Source: Geothrix sp. 21YS21S-2
GTDB lineage: Bacteria > Acidobacteriota > Holophagae > Holophagales > Holophagaceae
Reading direction: 5' to 3'
Assembly (NCBI RefSeq): GCF_030846775.1
Contig: NZ_CP132910.1
Span: forward strand, 3,010,001-3,074,000
DNA: 64,000 nucleotides
Position numbers and translations under genes: made by a program. The notes under the pieces were generated by a model. It was not told the origin of the DNA, searched no databases, and saw only the letters and a program-made list of their open reading frames with translations. Below are positions 1 through 7,291 of this stretch, piece after piece (position 1 is the first letter of the stretch; each line of letters begins with the position of its first letter).

Positions 1-859
1 TCGTCGCCTGGACAGCCATGCCGAACCGGCCGGCCGCCACCGCGCCGTTGAACGCGAACACTGTTGGGGTGAGGAGCTGGAAGATGGCGTAGCCGGCCAT
101 CCAGCTAACGGCAATCCGCCACTGGAAGGGCAGCAGGTCCTTGGCCCAATCGATCCGCGCCCCCACGGGGCTGTGAAGGGCGTTAACCATGCGGGGGCCA
201 CACTTGAGGTAGAGCAGGCTGGCGTTGACCACCACCCCGGAGCCGACCATGACCGAGGCGGACCAGAGCCCCGCCCCCAGCTTCAGGGCCAGGGAGAACG
301 AGACGATGGCAACCGTGGACTGGAACAGACGCGTCAGCGCCAATTCCCGCACGGCCCCCATGCCCTCGGCCATGGCGTTCATCCCCACCATGAACACGGA
401 TGCGGCGGTGGCAAGGCCCAGACCGATCCACGGCCCCAGCCAGACCACGCCGGTGTCCGCAGGGTGGGTGCGGCTGAAGAAGACCACGCCGAAGGGGACG
501 ATGATGAAGACCACCGCGAGCCCCGCGATCCCATACCACTTCATGGCTAGGCGCATCAGCGACCCCAGACGCTGGATGTGGAAATCCTCCCCGCGCCAGA
601 ATTCGCCACTCCAGGCTAGTAGGGCCACTTCGTGCCCGGCCGTCGTCAGGATCACGGTGGACATGCCCATTTCCATCAGGATCTGGAGCGCAATGAGGCT
701 CTGGAAGGCGTAATGGAACCCCTGCTGTGCCGGACTGAGATTGGCAACCACCATGGCCATGGCGACCAGCCACCCCCCCGCGGCCACAAACCGGGCAGAC
801 ATGGCCAGCAAGGCCGTACCGTGGCCCGCCGTCAGCCTTCCCACTCGCTGTATCGTCAT
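1..859 (-). CDS. Polysaccharide flippase-like membrane protein (partial, 3' end outside window)
   Basis: The 286 codons visible are strongly hydrophobic, with about six membrane-spanning stretches. Examples are the segments around VVFIIVPFGVVFF and SVMVGSGVVVNASLLYL. This fits a Wzx/MATE-like oligosaccharide flippase, a family of about 400-480 residues, so roughly a third of the protein lies beyond the left edge. The start at 859 (MTIQRVGRL) is preceded by GGGGAG at a good distance. A run of seven C at 773-779 keeps the frame, so there is no frameshift. It is the last visible gene of the sugar cluster, 58 bp after the epimerase. A role moving lipid-linked repeat units across the inner membrane is inferred from topology and context; no diagnostic motif exists for this family. 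Confidence 0.6.
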   Translation of the reverse strand, partial: MTIQRVGRLTAGHGTALLAMSARFVAAGGWLVAMAMVVANLSPAQQGFHYAFQSLIALQILMEMGMSTVILTTAGHEVALLAWSGEFWRGEDFHIQRLGSLMRLAMKWYGIAGLAVVFIIVPFGVVFFSRTHPADTGVVWLGPWIGLGLATAASVFMVGMNAMAEGMGAVRELALTRLFQSTVAIVSFSLALKLGAGLWSASVMVGSGVVVNASLLYLKCGPRMVNALHSPVGARIDWAKDLLPFQWRIAVSWMAGYAIFQLLTPTVFAFNGAVAAGRFGMAVQAT

Positions 860-917
860 CCGGAAGCTCCCCAATGGCAGTATGAAGGCGCCCCCATACC
901 CTTTTCGTCCAAACGTA

Positions 918-2018
918 TCATGTGGCCTGATTCGAAGGATTTAAAAAGGAATTCACAGTCCGCGTGAAGCCATCCACCAGGCCTGTCGTGGGGTTCCAGC
1001 CTAGTGCCCGCAGTTTCCTGATATCCGGAGAGTTGCGGACGATCGGACTTTCGAGATAGCCATGGGAGTGCGGTTGGACCGATACAACAACTCGCTTTTG
1101 GGGTTCAGGGAAAACCCGGACCAAGAGGGCCGCGAGGTCCCGAATGCTGATCTCAGTGTCGGGGTTGCCCACATTGTATGCGGCCCCGGTCGATCCTTTC
1201 AGGAGTACCGTGAAGAAGCCCACCGTGGCATCCGCCAAGTAGCAGAACGGACGAACGGCCAAACCTTCACTCTTCAGCACAAGGTCCTGACCCAGGACGA
1301 TGTTGGAGACGAAATCCGCGAAGACCCGCCCATCGTCCAAGGCCATACCCGGCCCATAGGTATGGAATGGCCTTGCGATCCGGGCGGGGATGCCGAACTG
1401 GTGGGCATAGGCCACACAAAGGGCTTCGCCGGCCCGTTTGCCTTCTCCATAGCAGGCCCGAACGTTCGTGGGGTCCAGATACCCGTAGGCATCCTCGAGG
1501 ATGGGGATCCTGGCGGGGTCCACCTGACCATAAACTTCCCCGGAACTGAAGTAGAGGAAGCCTTCGGTTCTGTCCTCCCTGGCACGCAGCAGCGCGCGGC
1601 GGGTTCCCAGGAGGTTCGCCTCCAGGGTGCCCACCGGGTCACTGCCAAAGAACTTCGGACTGGCTTGGCTGGCGGCATGGATGATGAAATCCATGCGTCC
1701 TTCCAAATTCCAGGGTTCGATGACGTCCTGGCACACCAAGTCCAGGTCGCTCCGTCCGGCGTGATGCCGGAAACGCTCCTGGGCTTTCTTCAGGTTGCGA
1801 ACCAGGCCCACCACACGGACCTTCGCCAGGGTGCGGGTCTCATTAAGCCGCAGAAGCGTTTCCACCAGGTAGGCAGGCAGGAAGCCTCCAGCCCCCGTGA
1901 CAAGGACCGTCTTGCCTGCGAACTGCTCCCAGGGCAGGGAGTTAGCCAGGATCCGGTCCAGGTCCCCCTCCAGGATGGGGTGGCGTGAACCCCGGTTCGG
2001 ATCAGCGCAAGGCGTCAT
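918..2018 (-). CDS. NAD-dependent sugar epimerase/dehydratase (extended SDR)
   Basis: This 366-residue extended short-chain dehydrogenase has an N-terminal Rossmann motif TGAGGFLPAYL. That is a slightly altered GxxGxxG, with Leu-Pro where Ile-Gly is usual. It also has the catalytic Ser region YFSSGEVYG and a Tyr-x3-Lys pair in CYGEGKRAGE. The family acts on NDP-sugars (4,6-dehydratases, 4-epimerases, UDP-xylose synthases). The exact substrate cannot be read from the sequence. The start at 2018 overlaps the end of the aldolase gene by 17 bp; an in-frame start further upstream at 2081 would lie deep inside that gene. It is the penultimate gene of the coupled sugar-acid set and may reduce or epimerise the product of the preceding enzymes, or act in a separate NDP-sugar branch. 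Confidence 0.75.
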   Translation of the reverse strand: MTPCADPNRGSRHPILEGDLDRILANSLPWEQFAGKTVLVTGAGGFLPAYLVETLLRLNETRTLAKVRVVGLVRNLKKAQERFRHHAGRSDLDLVCQDVIEPWNLEGRMDFIIHAASQASPKFFGSDPVGTLEANLLGTRRALLRAREDRTEGFLYFSSGEVYGQVDPARIPILEDAYGYLDPTNVRACYGEGKRAGEALCVAYAHQFGIPARIARPFHTYGPGMALDDGRVFADFVSNIVLGQDLVLKSEGLAVRPFCYLADATVGFFTVLLKGSTGAAYNVGNPDTEISIRDLAALLVRVFPEPQKRVVVSVQPHSHGYLESPIVRNSPDIRKLRALGWNPTTGLVDGFTRTVNSFLNPSNQAT

Positions 2019-2769
2019 GGGCGTCGGTAAGGGTGCTCTTGAATGCGTTGAGGAGGATCTCGGTCTCCACCCGGTAGGCAAGGTATTTCACGCCCAGTTT
2101 CTTCCAATGGGCCAGCCCTTCCGGGGTATCGGTGAAGACACCGACCTCGACGCCCTTGTTGCCACAAAGGGTGATGACCTCCTCCACCGCCTTGACCACC
2201 TCGGGGTGCCAAATCTGGCCGATCAGGCCGAGCGACTGGCTGAGGTCATAGGGACCCACGAAGATCACATCGATTCCCGGCACCTCGATGATCTCGGTCA
2301 GGTGGTCGAGCCCCTCCTTCCCTTCGATCTGGAGGACGAGCAACCGGTTTCGATTGGCCTCGGCGATGTAGTCCTCCTTGGGGATATTGGAGAACTCGGC
2401 GGCCCTCACGAACCGGCACATACCCCGCTCGCCGCCCGGTGCGAACATGCCGTAGGCCACGGCCCGTTCCGCATCTTCCCGACACTTGACATGCGGAACC
2501 TGAATGCCGCCGACGCCCAGATCCAACAGCCACTTGAAATAGGATTCCTGAAGGGCTGGGATTCGGGCGAGGAGCCTTAACCCTCGCCGCTCGGCGGCCA
2601 GGATCAGGGGATAAACGTCCGCGGGAGCGGTAGGGCCGTGTTCCAGATCCAGGATTGCGAAATCGAAACCGGCCATACCCAGCATTTCCACCAACTCGGG
2701 GCGCGGGATGCGCAGGAAGGGGCCAATTCGGTGCGGTTTGGCGGCCAGCCAGGTCTTTGCTTCTTCCAT
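2002..2769 (-). CDS. HpcH/HpaI-family aldolase
   Basis: A 255-residue TIM-barrel aldolase of the HpcH/HpaI (2-keto-3-deoxy acid) family. The N-terminal motif FAILDLEHGP and the later metal-binding segments LQIEGKEGLD and DVIFVGPYDLSQSLG supply the acidic residues used by the class II pyruvate aldolases. Members reversibly join pyruvate to an aldehyde, giving 4-hydroxy-2-keto acids. I chose the start at 2769 because GGAG lies five bases upstream; the ATG at 2787 has no ribosome site. It lies 28 bp after the ThDP enzyme gene and overlaps the epimerase gene. Beside a UxaA-type dehydratase, which also yields 2-keto-3-deoxy acids, it could either make or split such a sugar acid. The direction is not decidable here. 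Confidence 0.8.
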   Translation of the reverse strand: MEEAKTWLAAKPHRIGPFLRIPRPELVEMLGMAGFDFAILDLEHGPTAPADVYPLILAAERRGLRLLARIPALQESYFKWLLDLGVGGIQVPHVKCREDAERAVAYGMFAPGGERGMCRFVRAAEFSNIPKEDYIAEANRNRLLVLQIEGKEGLDHLTEIIEVPGIDVIFVGPYDLSQSLGLIGQIWHPEVVKAVEEVITLCGNKGVEVGVFTDTPEGLAHWKKLGVKYLAYRVETEILLNAFKSTLTDAHDALR

Positions 2770-2797
2770 GGTCACTCCAGGAATCATGAAATCGGGT

Positions 2798-4600
2798 TCA
2801 ATCCAGGGCCTGGCTCTTGGGATGCAGTCCGACCAGCATTTCCTTCCGGAGGACTGCCCTGGGCAGGAAGGGTGCCAGATCCTCGAGCGGGGGTGAGACC
2901 AGGGTTCCGTCGGGCCGAACGGCCAGGGAGAGCTTGGGCCCGAGAATCTGCTCGGGGTCGAGGGAGACTTGGCAGAGTACAGGCCCGGGCGTCGCGAGGG
3001 TCCGGGCGATCATTGCCGACACCTCGGCGGGGTCCGACAGGCGGAGGCTCGGGATCCCGAAAGCTTCCGCCACCTTCGCGAAATCAGGGCAGGTCACGCC
3101 ACTGGCCGAGCCGCTCGCCACCAGATGCTCGCCGAACAGGGCCCGCTGGGTCTGCCGGATCGTCAGGTAGCCGTCGTTGGCGTACAGGAAGATCTTGATG
3201 GGGAGCTGGTGGTGGAAGATGGTCTGGAGTTCCTGGACATTCATCATGGTCGAACCGTCCCCGGCCAGGAGGATCACGCGGCCCCCTTTGCCGAAGGCCG
3301 CACCAATGGCGCCTGGAAGGCCGAACCCCATTTCGCCCAGGCCGGTGGAGGTGACCAGCCGTTGACCGGCTTTGAGGGTGATGGCCTGATGGGTGGTGGT
3401 GAGGGCGGCCCCCATGTCCGTGACGACAACATCGTCTTCGGCCAGCTCTTCGACCAGCGCTTGCGCGAACCGGTAGGAATTGAGACGCCCGGTCGACTGC
3501 ACATGGAGTTCCGGTTCCACAAGGGGGTAGCGCCCCTCCCAGTCGCAGCACTGGGCCAACCAGGAGGCCGGCTCCGGCTGGGCGGGGATGGACTCCCGGA
3601 TCGCATCCAGGAACTGCCCGGCATCCGCGTGGATCTTGAGGAACCGGTCGCTCTCGGGCAGTTTGCCGAGTTCCGTGCCATCGATGTCCACCACGGCGAC
3701 CTGGGCCCCGCGCGCGAACTCGCTCCATTCATAGCCAACCTGGGGAATGGCCAGCCGGGTGCCGATGGCGATCACCAGATCCGAATTCTGCAGGACGAAG
3801 TTCCCGCAGCGCTGCCCATAGACACCGGCATGGCCGAAGTGGCGGGGATGGGAGGAAGGCACCATGTCCGCCCCGTTCCAGGAGGTCAGGAAGGGGAAGG
3901 GCAGATGGTCAAGGAACGCGTCCAGCTTCCCCAGGGCGCCCGCCAGCCGGATCCCGTGACCCAGCCAAAGGACCGGCCGCTTTGCGTTGCCGATGAGTTC
4001 CCGCACCCGCGCCATGTGCGGGCCGAAATCCACCGCCTCGGCAACGGGACGGGCATACCCCTCCAGGAGGTTCTCGTCGACCTGCGCAGCCTGGATATCC
4101 GTGGGGATGTCCAGCCACACGGGGCCGGGGCGACCCGAACTGGCCAGATGCCAAGCCTTTTCCAGGTGCCACCGGATCGTGGACGGGTCGGTGATCATTG
4201 CGCTGTATTTGGTGATACCCGAAACCATCTTCGCAATGTTCGTGCCCTGCACGCCCCACATCCGCAGCGGGTTGTCCTCACGGGCCCAGGCACTCTTCTC
4301 CTGGCCCGAGATTATCAAGCAGGGAAAGGAATCCGCCCAGGCGTCCAGGACGCCAGAAATGGCATTCACGGCACCGGGACCGCCGGTGGTCATCATCACC
4401 CCCATCCGGTCCGAAAGCCGGTGGTAGGCGATGGCGGCCATAACCCCCGCCTGTTCGTGGTGGGGGCATACGTAGGTAAGGTCCGGATGGTCATCCACCC
4501 CCTCCAGAAGGTGGACGTTGCCCGCTCCCGAAATGGCGAAGATATGCCGCGCCCCGTGGGCGGCGAGAAACGAGGCCACGTAGCTGCTGAGTTTCATCAT
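2798..4600 (-). CDS. ThDP-dependent acetolactate-synthase-like enzyme
   Basis: A 600-residue enzyme with the three-domain layout of acetolactate synthase/pyruvate decarboxylase. The N-terminal PYR domain has the catalytic Glu in CPHHEQAGVMA. The central domain contains LIISGQEKSAW and PVWLDIPTD. The C-terminal PP domain has the ThDP/Mg motif GDGSTMMN followed by YANDGYLTIRQTQ. The start is within ATGATGA at the end of the nucleotidyltransferase gene, with AAGGA upstream, so translation is coupled. Relatives in polysaccharide loci include YerE, which adds a two-carbon unit from pyruvate to a CDP-4-keto-3,6-dideoxyhexose to make yersiniose. Because rfbFGH lie upstream, that role is possible. 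Decarboxylation or carboligation of a 2-keto acid made by neighbouring enzymes is equally possible. It is unlikely to be the housekeeping IlvB, given the context. Confidence 0.8.
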   Translation of the reverse strand: MMKLSSYVASFLAAHGARHIFAISGAGNVHLLEGVDDHPDLTYVCPHHEQAGVMAAIAYHRLSDRMGVMMTTGGPGAVNAISGVLDAWADSFPCLIISGQEKSAWAREDNPLRMWGVQGTNIAKMVSGITKYSAMITDPSTIRWHLEKAWHLASSGRPGPVWLDIPTDIQAAQVDENLLEGYARPVAEAVDFGPHMARVRELIGNAKRPVLWLGHGIRLAGALGKLDAFLDHLPFPFLTSWNGADMVPSSHPRHFGHAGVYGQRCGNFVLQNSDLVIAIGTRLAIPQVGYEWSEFARGAQVAVVDIDGTELGKLPESDRFLKIHADAGQFLDAIRESIPAQPEPASWLAQCCDWEGRYPLVEPELHVQSTGRLNSYRFAQALVEELAEDDVVVTDMGAALTTTHQAITLKAGQRLVTSTGLGEMGFGLPGAIGAAFGKGGRVILLAGDGSTMMNVQELQTIFHHQLPIKIFLYANDGYLTIRQTQRALFGEHLVASGSASGVTCPDFAKVAEAFGIPSLRLSDPAEVSAMIARTLATPGPVLCQVSLDPEQILGPKLSLAVRPDGTLVSPPLEDLAPFLPRAVLRKEMLVGLHPKSQALD

Positions 4601-5358
4601 CCGTTGTCCTTGGCGGCGAGCAGCGCCTCCAGATAGCCGAGGTCCCTTTCGCAATCCAGATAGTGCCACGGCCCTTCATAGGGGAAGGCCATCATCTGGC
4701 CATCCTTGACCAGCTCCCCGAGGACCGCATCCTCAAGCACCTTGCTGGCGGGGTTGCCCAGATAGGCTGGATTGAAGAGCTCCTGGCGGAATGCGTAGAA
4801 ACCACCATTGATGTAATCATTCTGGATGACGGGGTTGTCTGAGAACCCACGCAGGAGATTCTCCCCCCGCTTCATCCCCAGGATCCGGAACCGGGTCGGG
4901 AGCCGCGCCGCCAGGCACGTCGCGATGAGCCCATGGTCCAGGTGGAACCGGGCAAGTTCACCCAGCTTGACGTGGCTGAGCGTATCGCTGTAAGTGACCC
5001 AGAACCAGGGCACGTCCCGAAGGAGAGGCTGAACCTGCTTCACCCGTTCCGCGGTTGGCGTGGCAAGTCCGGTATCCACCAGGTCCACCGTCCCCTCGAG
5101 GCCCGGCCCGGCAAGCTCGAAGTGGAGGCCGTCCCCCTTGCCGACTGTGGCGAAAAGGGTTGAATAGAGATCCATCTGGTAGCCACAGCATAGGATGAAG
5201 TGCCTGGACCCGGCCTGGACGAACGTGCGGATCAAGTGGAGGATCATGGCCTCCCCTCTGACTTCAACCAGCCCTTTGGACCGCCGCGTGATACTCCCAT
5301 CCACGAAGACGCCGTTGCCCCCGCACAGGATGACGACAGGAATTCCACTCAGGTTCAT
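4597..5358 (-). CDS. Divergent sugar-1-phosphate nucleotidyltransferase
   Basis: A 253-residue protein that aligns end to end with glucose-1-phosphate cytidylyltransferases such as the RfbF encoded at 11370-12134. Matching blocks are VVILCGGNG, FILCCGYQMDLY, VDTGLATPT, YINGGFYAF and GPWHYLDCERDLGYLE. Key residues differ. The GxGTRL loop is replaced by GNGVFV, so the usual catalytic Arg is missing. The TYGDGVxD block reads TYSDTLSHV, keeping one Asp and losing the second acidic position. A Lys is retained in RRSKGLVEV. The start at 5358 has GGGAG seven bases upstream and overlaps the phosphatase stop in an ATGA. It probably activates an unusual sugar or alditol phosphate; changed nucleotide preference or reduced activity cannot be excluded. 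Confidence 0.7.
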   Translation of the reverse strand: MNLSGIPVVILCGGNGVFVDGSITRRSKGLVEVRGEAMILHLIRTFVQAGSRHFILCCGYQMDLYSTLFATVGKGDGLHFELAGPGLEGTVDLVDTGLATPTAERVKQVQPLLRDVPWFWVTYSDTLSHVKLGELARFHLDHGLIATCLAARLPTRFRILGMKRGENLLRGFSDNPVIQNDYINGGFYAFRQELFNPAYLGNPASKVLEDAVLGELVKDGQMMAFPYEGPWHYLDCERDLGYLEALLAAKDNG

Positions 5359-6161
5359 GATTTCGCTCCCAAGGTAGAAGGATCCGGTAGAACAAGTGCC
5401 ATCAGTGGTTCCAGGACACCTGGCGCAGTGACAAGGTAGTCGAGGGTGGCATGCCCGGGGTGGAACCGCGTCCAGACTTCGCAGCCGGCGCGGGAAGCGA
5501 TGGCCAAGCCGCCACCCACGTCCCAAAGTTTTGCGTTGAATCCGTAGGCACCCTGGAGCCGGCCACATGCGGTAAGGCAGAGCAGTGCCGCGGCGGAACC
5601 CAGGCGCAGGCACCCGCGACTGCTCTCGTTGACCCGGGCGAAGATCTCGTAATGGGGGGGGCCGCCCGGCTGCATTCGACCTGGCAGGCTCACGCCGATC
5701 AGGGCATCCTGCAGGGTGCTGGGCTGGGCCTTCAGGTGCTTACCGTTGAGGAAGGCCGCCTCGTTGCCGTGAGTGAAGAAGATTTCCTTGAAGGCCGGCA
5801 TGGAGACCGCGCCCACGCCGAAGCCGGTGCCGTCCCAGAGCCCCACGGAAACGGCGTAGTAGGGCATGCCGCTGGCGAAGTTCACCGTGCCGTCGATGGG
5901 GTCCACCACCCAGAAGGGCGCGTCCATGGGGGGAAGTTCAGCATCTGGCGTGTAGGCCTCCTCGCTGAGGATCGGGTAGGCCGTTTCCATCAGGACTGCA
6001 CAGATATGCTTTTCGATCATCGTGTCGAGGTTGGTGACGATATCCCGCATGGAGCCCTTGGTGCCGGTCACCACGCGCTCGATGGGCTCCTCCATGAGTT
6101 CCTCGCTGGAGGCCACCGACCGGAGAGCGGCCAGGGACTCCCTTTCAAACTGGATGGTCAT
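5355..6161 (-). CDS. Inositol-monophosphatase-family sugar phosphatase
   Basis: A 268-residue member of the Mg-dependent IMPase/FBPase/CysQ superfamily. The metal-binding residues are visible: Glu pair in ILSEEAYTPD, the signature DPIDGTVNFASG, and the C-terminal WDVGGGLAIASRAG. Family members remove phosphate from inositol, sugar or nucleoside phosphates. The start at 6161 has AAAGGAG upstream and overlaps the dehydrogenase stop as ATGA. The gene in turn overlaps the nucleotidyltransferase gene. In a pathway with a dehydrogenase upstream and a nucleotidyltransferase downstream, a role as sugar-phosphate phosphatase is likely (compare the phosphatase steps in Kdo or heptose synthesis), but the substrate is not evident. 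Confidence 0.8.
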   Translation of the reverse strand: MTIQFERESLAALRSVASSEELMEEPIERVVTGTKGSMRDIVTNLDTMIEKHICAVLMETAYPILSEEAYTPDAELPPMDAPFWVVDPIDGTVNFASGMPYYAVSVGLWDGTGFGVGAVSMPAFKEIFFTHGNEAAFLNGKHLKAQPSTLQDALIGVSLPGRMQPGGPPHYEIFARVNESSRGCLRLGSAAALLCLTACGRLQGAYGFNAKLWDVGGGLAIASRAGCEVWTRFHPGHATLDYLVTAPGVLEPLMALVLPDPSTLGAKS

Positions 6162-7291
6162 GCGAGCTCTCCTTTGGGGACATTCAAATTCTCGAGGCGC
6201 GGGAGGATGATGGGCAGCTGCTCGCGCAAGATGACCTCCAGGGCCTCCCCTGGCCTCAGGCTCAGGATGTGGGAGATGAAGGTCGCCGGGGAAAGGGCCT
6301 TCCTCATGAACCCCAGGTGTCGGTCGGCGTCCGCGTCGTCGGCGAACAGGAGGGCGCTGGCAATGCCGGCCAAGAGATTGTGGGGGATGAAGCCGCTCGC
6401 GAGGCAGATCTGGGCCGCTCCAAGCAGGCGCCCATCCGACTCCAGTTTGCGGAGCGGCTCGCGGGCGACCCGGCTGATGGGGTCGCACAGCAGCTCGTTG
6501 CGGAAACGGGCCAGTTCCTTGGCCGCGTACCATTCGAGGAAGGGGTGGGGAATCTCCCAGCGGAGCTTGAGGCTGTTGAGCATTTCCATCATCGCTCCGG
6601 CGACGATGGCGTCGATTCGGGGGATGGCCATGGACTCGTGGACATAGCGCACCCCGGCCAGGGCGCCCAGGTAGGCGGCGACGCAGTGGGGCGTATTGTG
6701 CAGAAAGAGTTTCGCCGTCCACTGGGTGTGGAGCAGCTCATGGGTTGACAGGGTCTTGAAGTCGCCGGGGAGATCCCCCACGGCCTCATCGACGAACAGG
6801 ACCCCGTCTTCGGAAATGACGGACAGGGAGTCCTTGGCCAGCAGGTGGTCGGGAGCAGAATTGGACGTGATGACATCCGGAACCGCGAAATAGACTTTGG
6901 CCAGACCGGAGGAGGCCTTGACCGCGTTAACGGTGGCCGGGTCGTTCTCGCACAGGATTATTGGGCAGTCGTAGCCCTTGACTAGGCTGGCGACCATCGC
7001 GGCGTGCCTCGGACCGACATTGATGAAAACGGCCAAGGGGTCGGGGTGACGAGCAGCGTCGAAGGTGTCAGGGTAGTAGGCCGCCTCAACAGGCACGGTC
7101 ATGGCTTCGAGCTTCCCGTTGCGCGCCCGGTACGTCTCGTACCTGCCGCGATCCTGCATCGCCTGGATGATGGCCGGGGCCTTGTCCACGAATACGAACC
7201 GGCACCCGGGGAAGCACCAGGGCAGGTATCCCCGCCCGATGGCCCCAGCTCCAATGATTAAGATCTCCCGTGTCGAGGATCCAATGGTCAT
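6158..7291 (-). CDS. Mannitol-1-phosphate/altronate-type polyol dehydrogenase
   Basis: A 377-residue member of the mannitol dehydrogenase (long-chain polyol) family. It has an N-terminal Rossmann motif IIGAGAIGRGYL, the family-typical central ILCENDPATVNAV, and the C-terminal catalytic helix region AKLFLHNTPHCVAAYLGALAG. The length matches MtlD (about 380) better than UxaB (about 480). The family includes UxaB (tagaturonate reductase), which acts immediately before altronate dehydratase in hexuronate catabolism, and a UxaA-type gene precedes this one here. The start at 7291 has GGAGAG five bases upstream and overlaps the UxaA stop as ATGA. It is likely a keto-sugar (acid or phosphate) reductase feeding or using the neighbouring dehydratase. 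Confidence 0.75.
   Translation of the reverse strand: MTIGSSTREILIIGAGAIGRGYLPWCFPGCRFVFVDKAPAIIQAMQDRGRYETYRARNGKLEAMTVPVEAAYYPDTFDAARHPDPLAVFINVGPRHAAMVASLVKGYDCPIILCENDPATVNAVKASSGLAKVYFAVPDVITSNSAPDHLLAKDSLSVISEDGVLFVDEAVGDLPGDFKTLSTHELLHTQWTAKLFLHNTPHCVAAYLGALAGVRYVHESMAIPRIDAIVAGAMMEMLNSLKLRWEIPHPFLEWYAAKELARFRNELLCDPISRVAREPLRKLESDGRLLGAAQICLASGFIPHNLLAGIASALLFADDADADRHLGFMRKALSPATFISHILSLRPGEALEVILREQLPIILPRLENLNVPKGELA

Noticed and set aside
773-779. Possible frameshift in the flippase gene at a run of C
   Set aside because: Counting the run as seven C keeps one open frame from the start codon through the membrane segments to the window edge.
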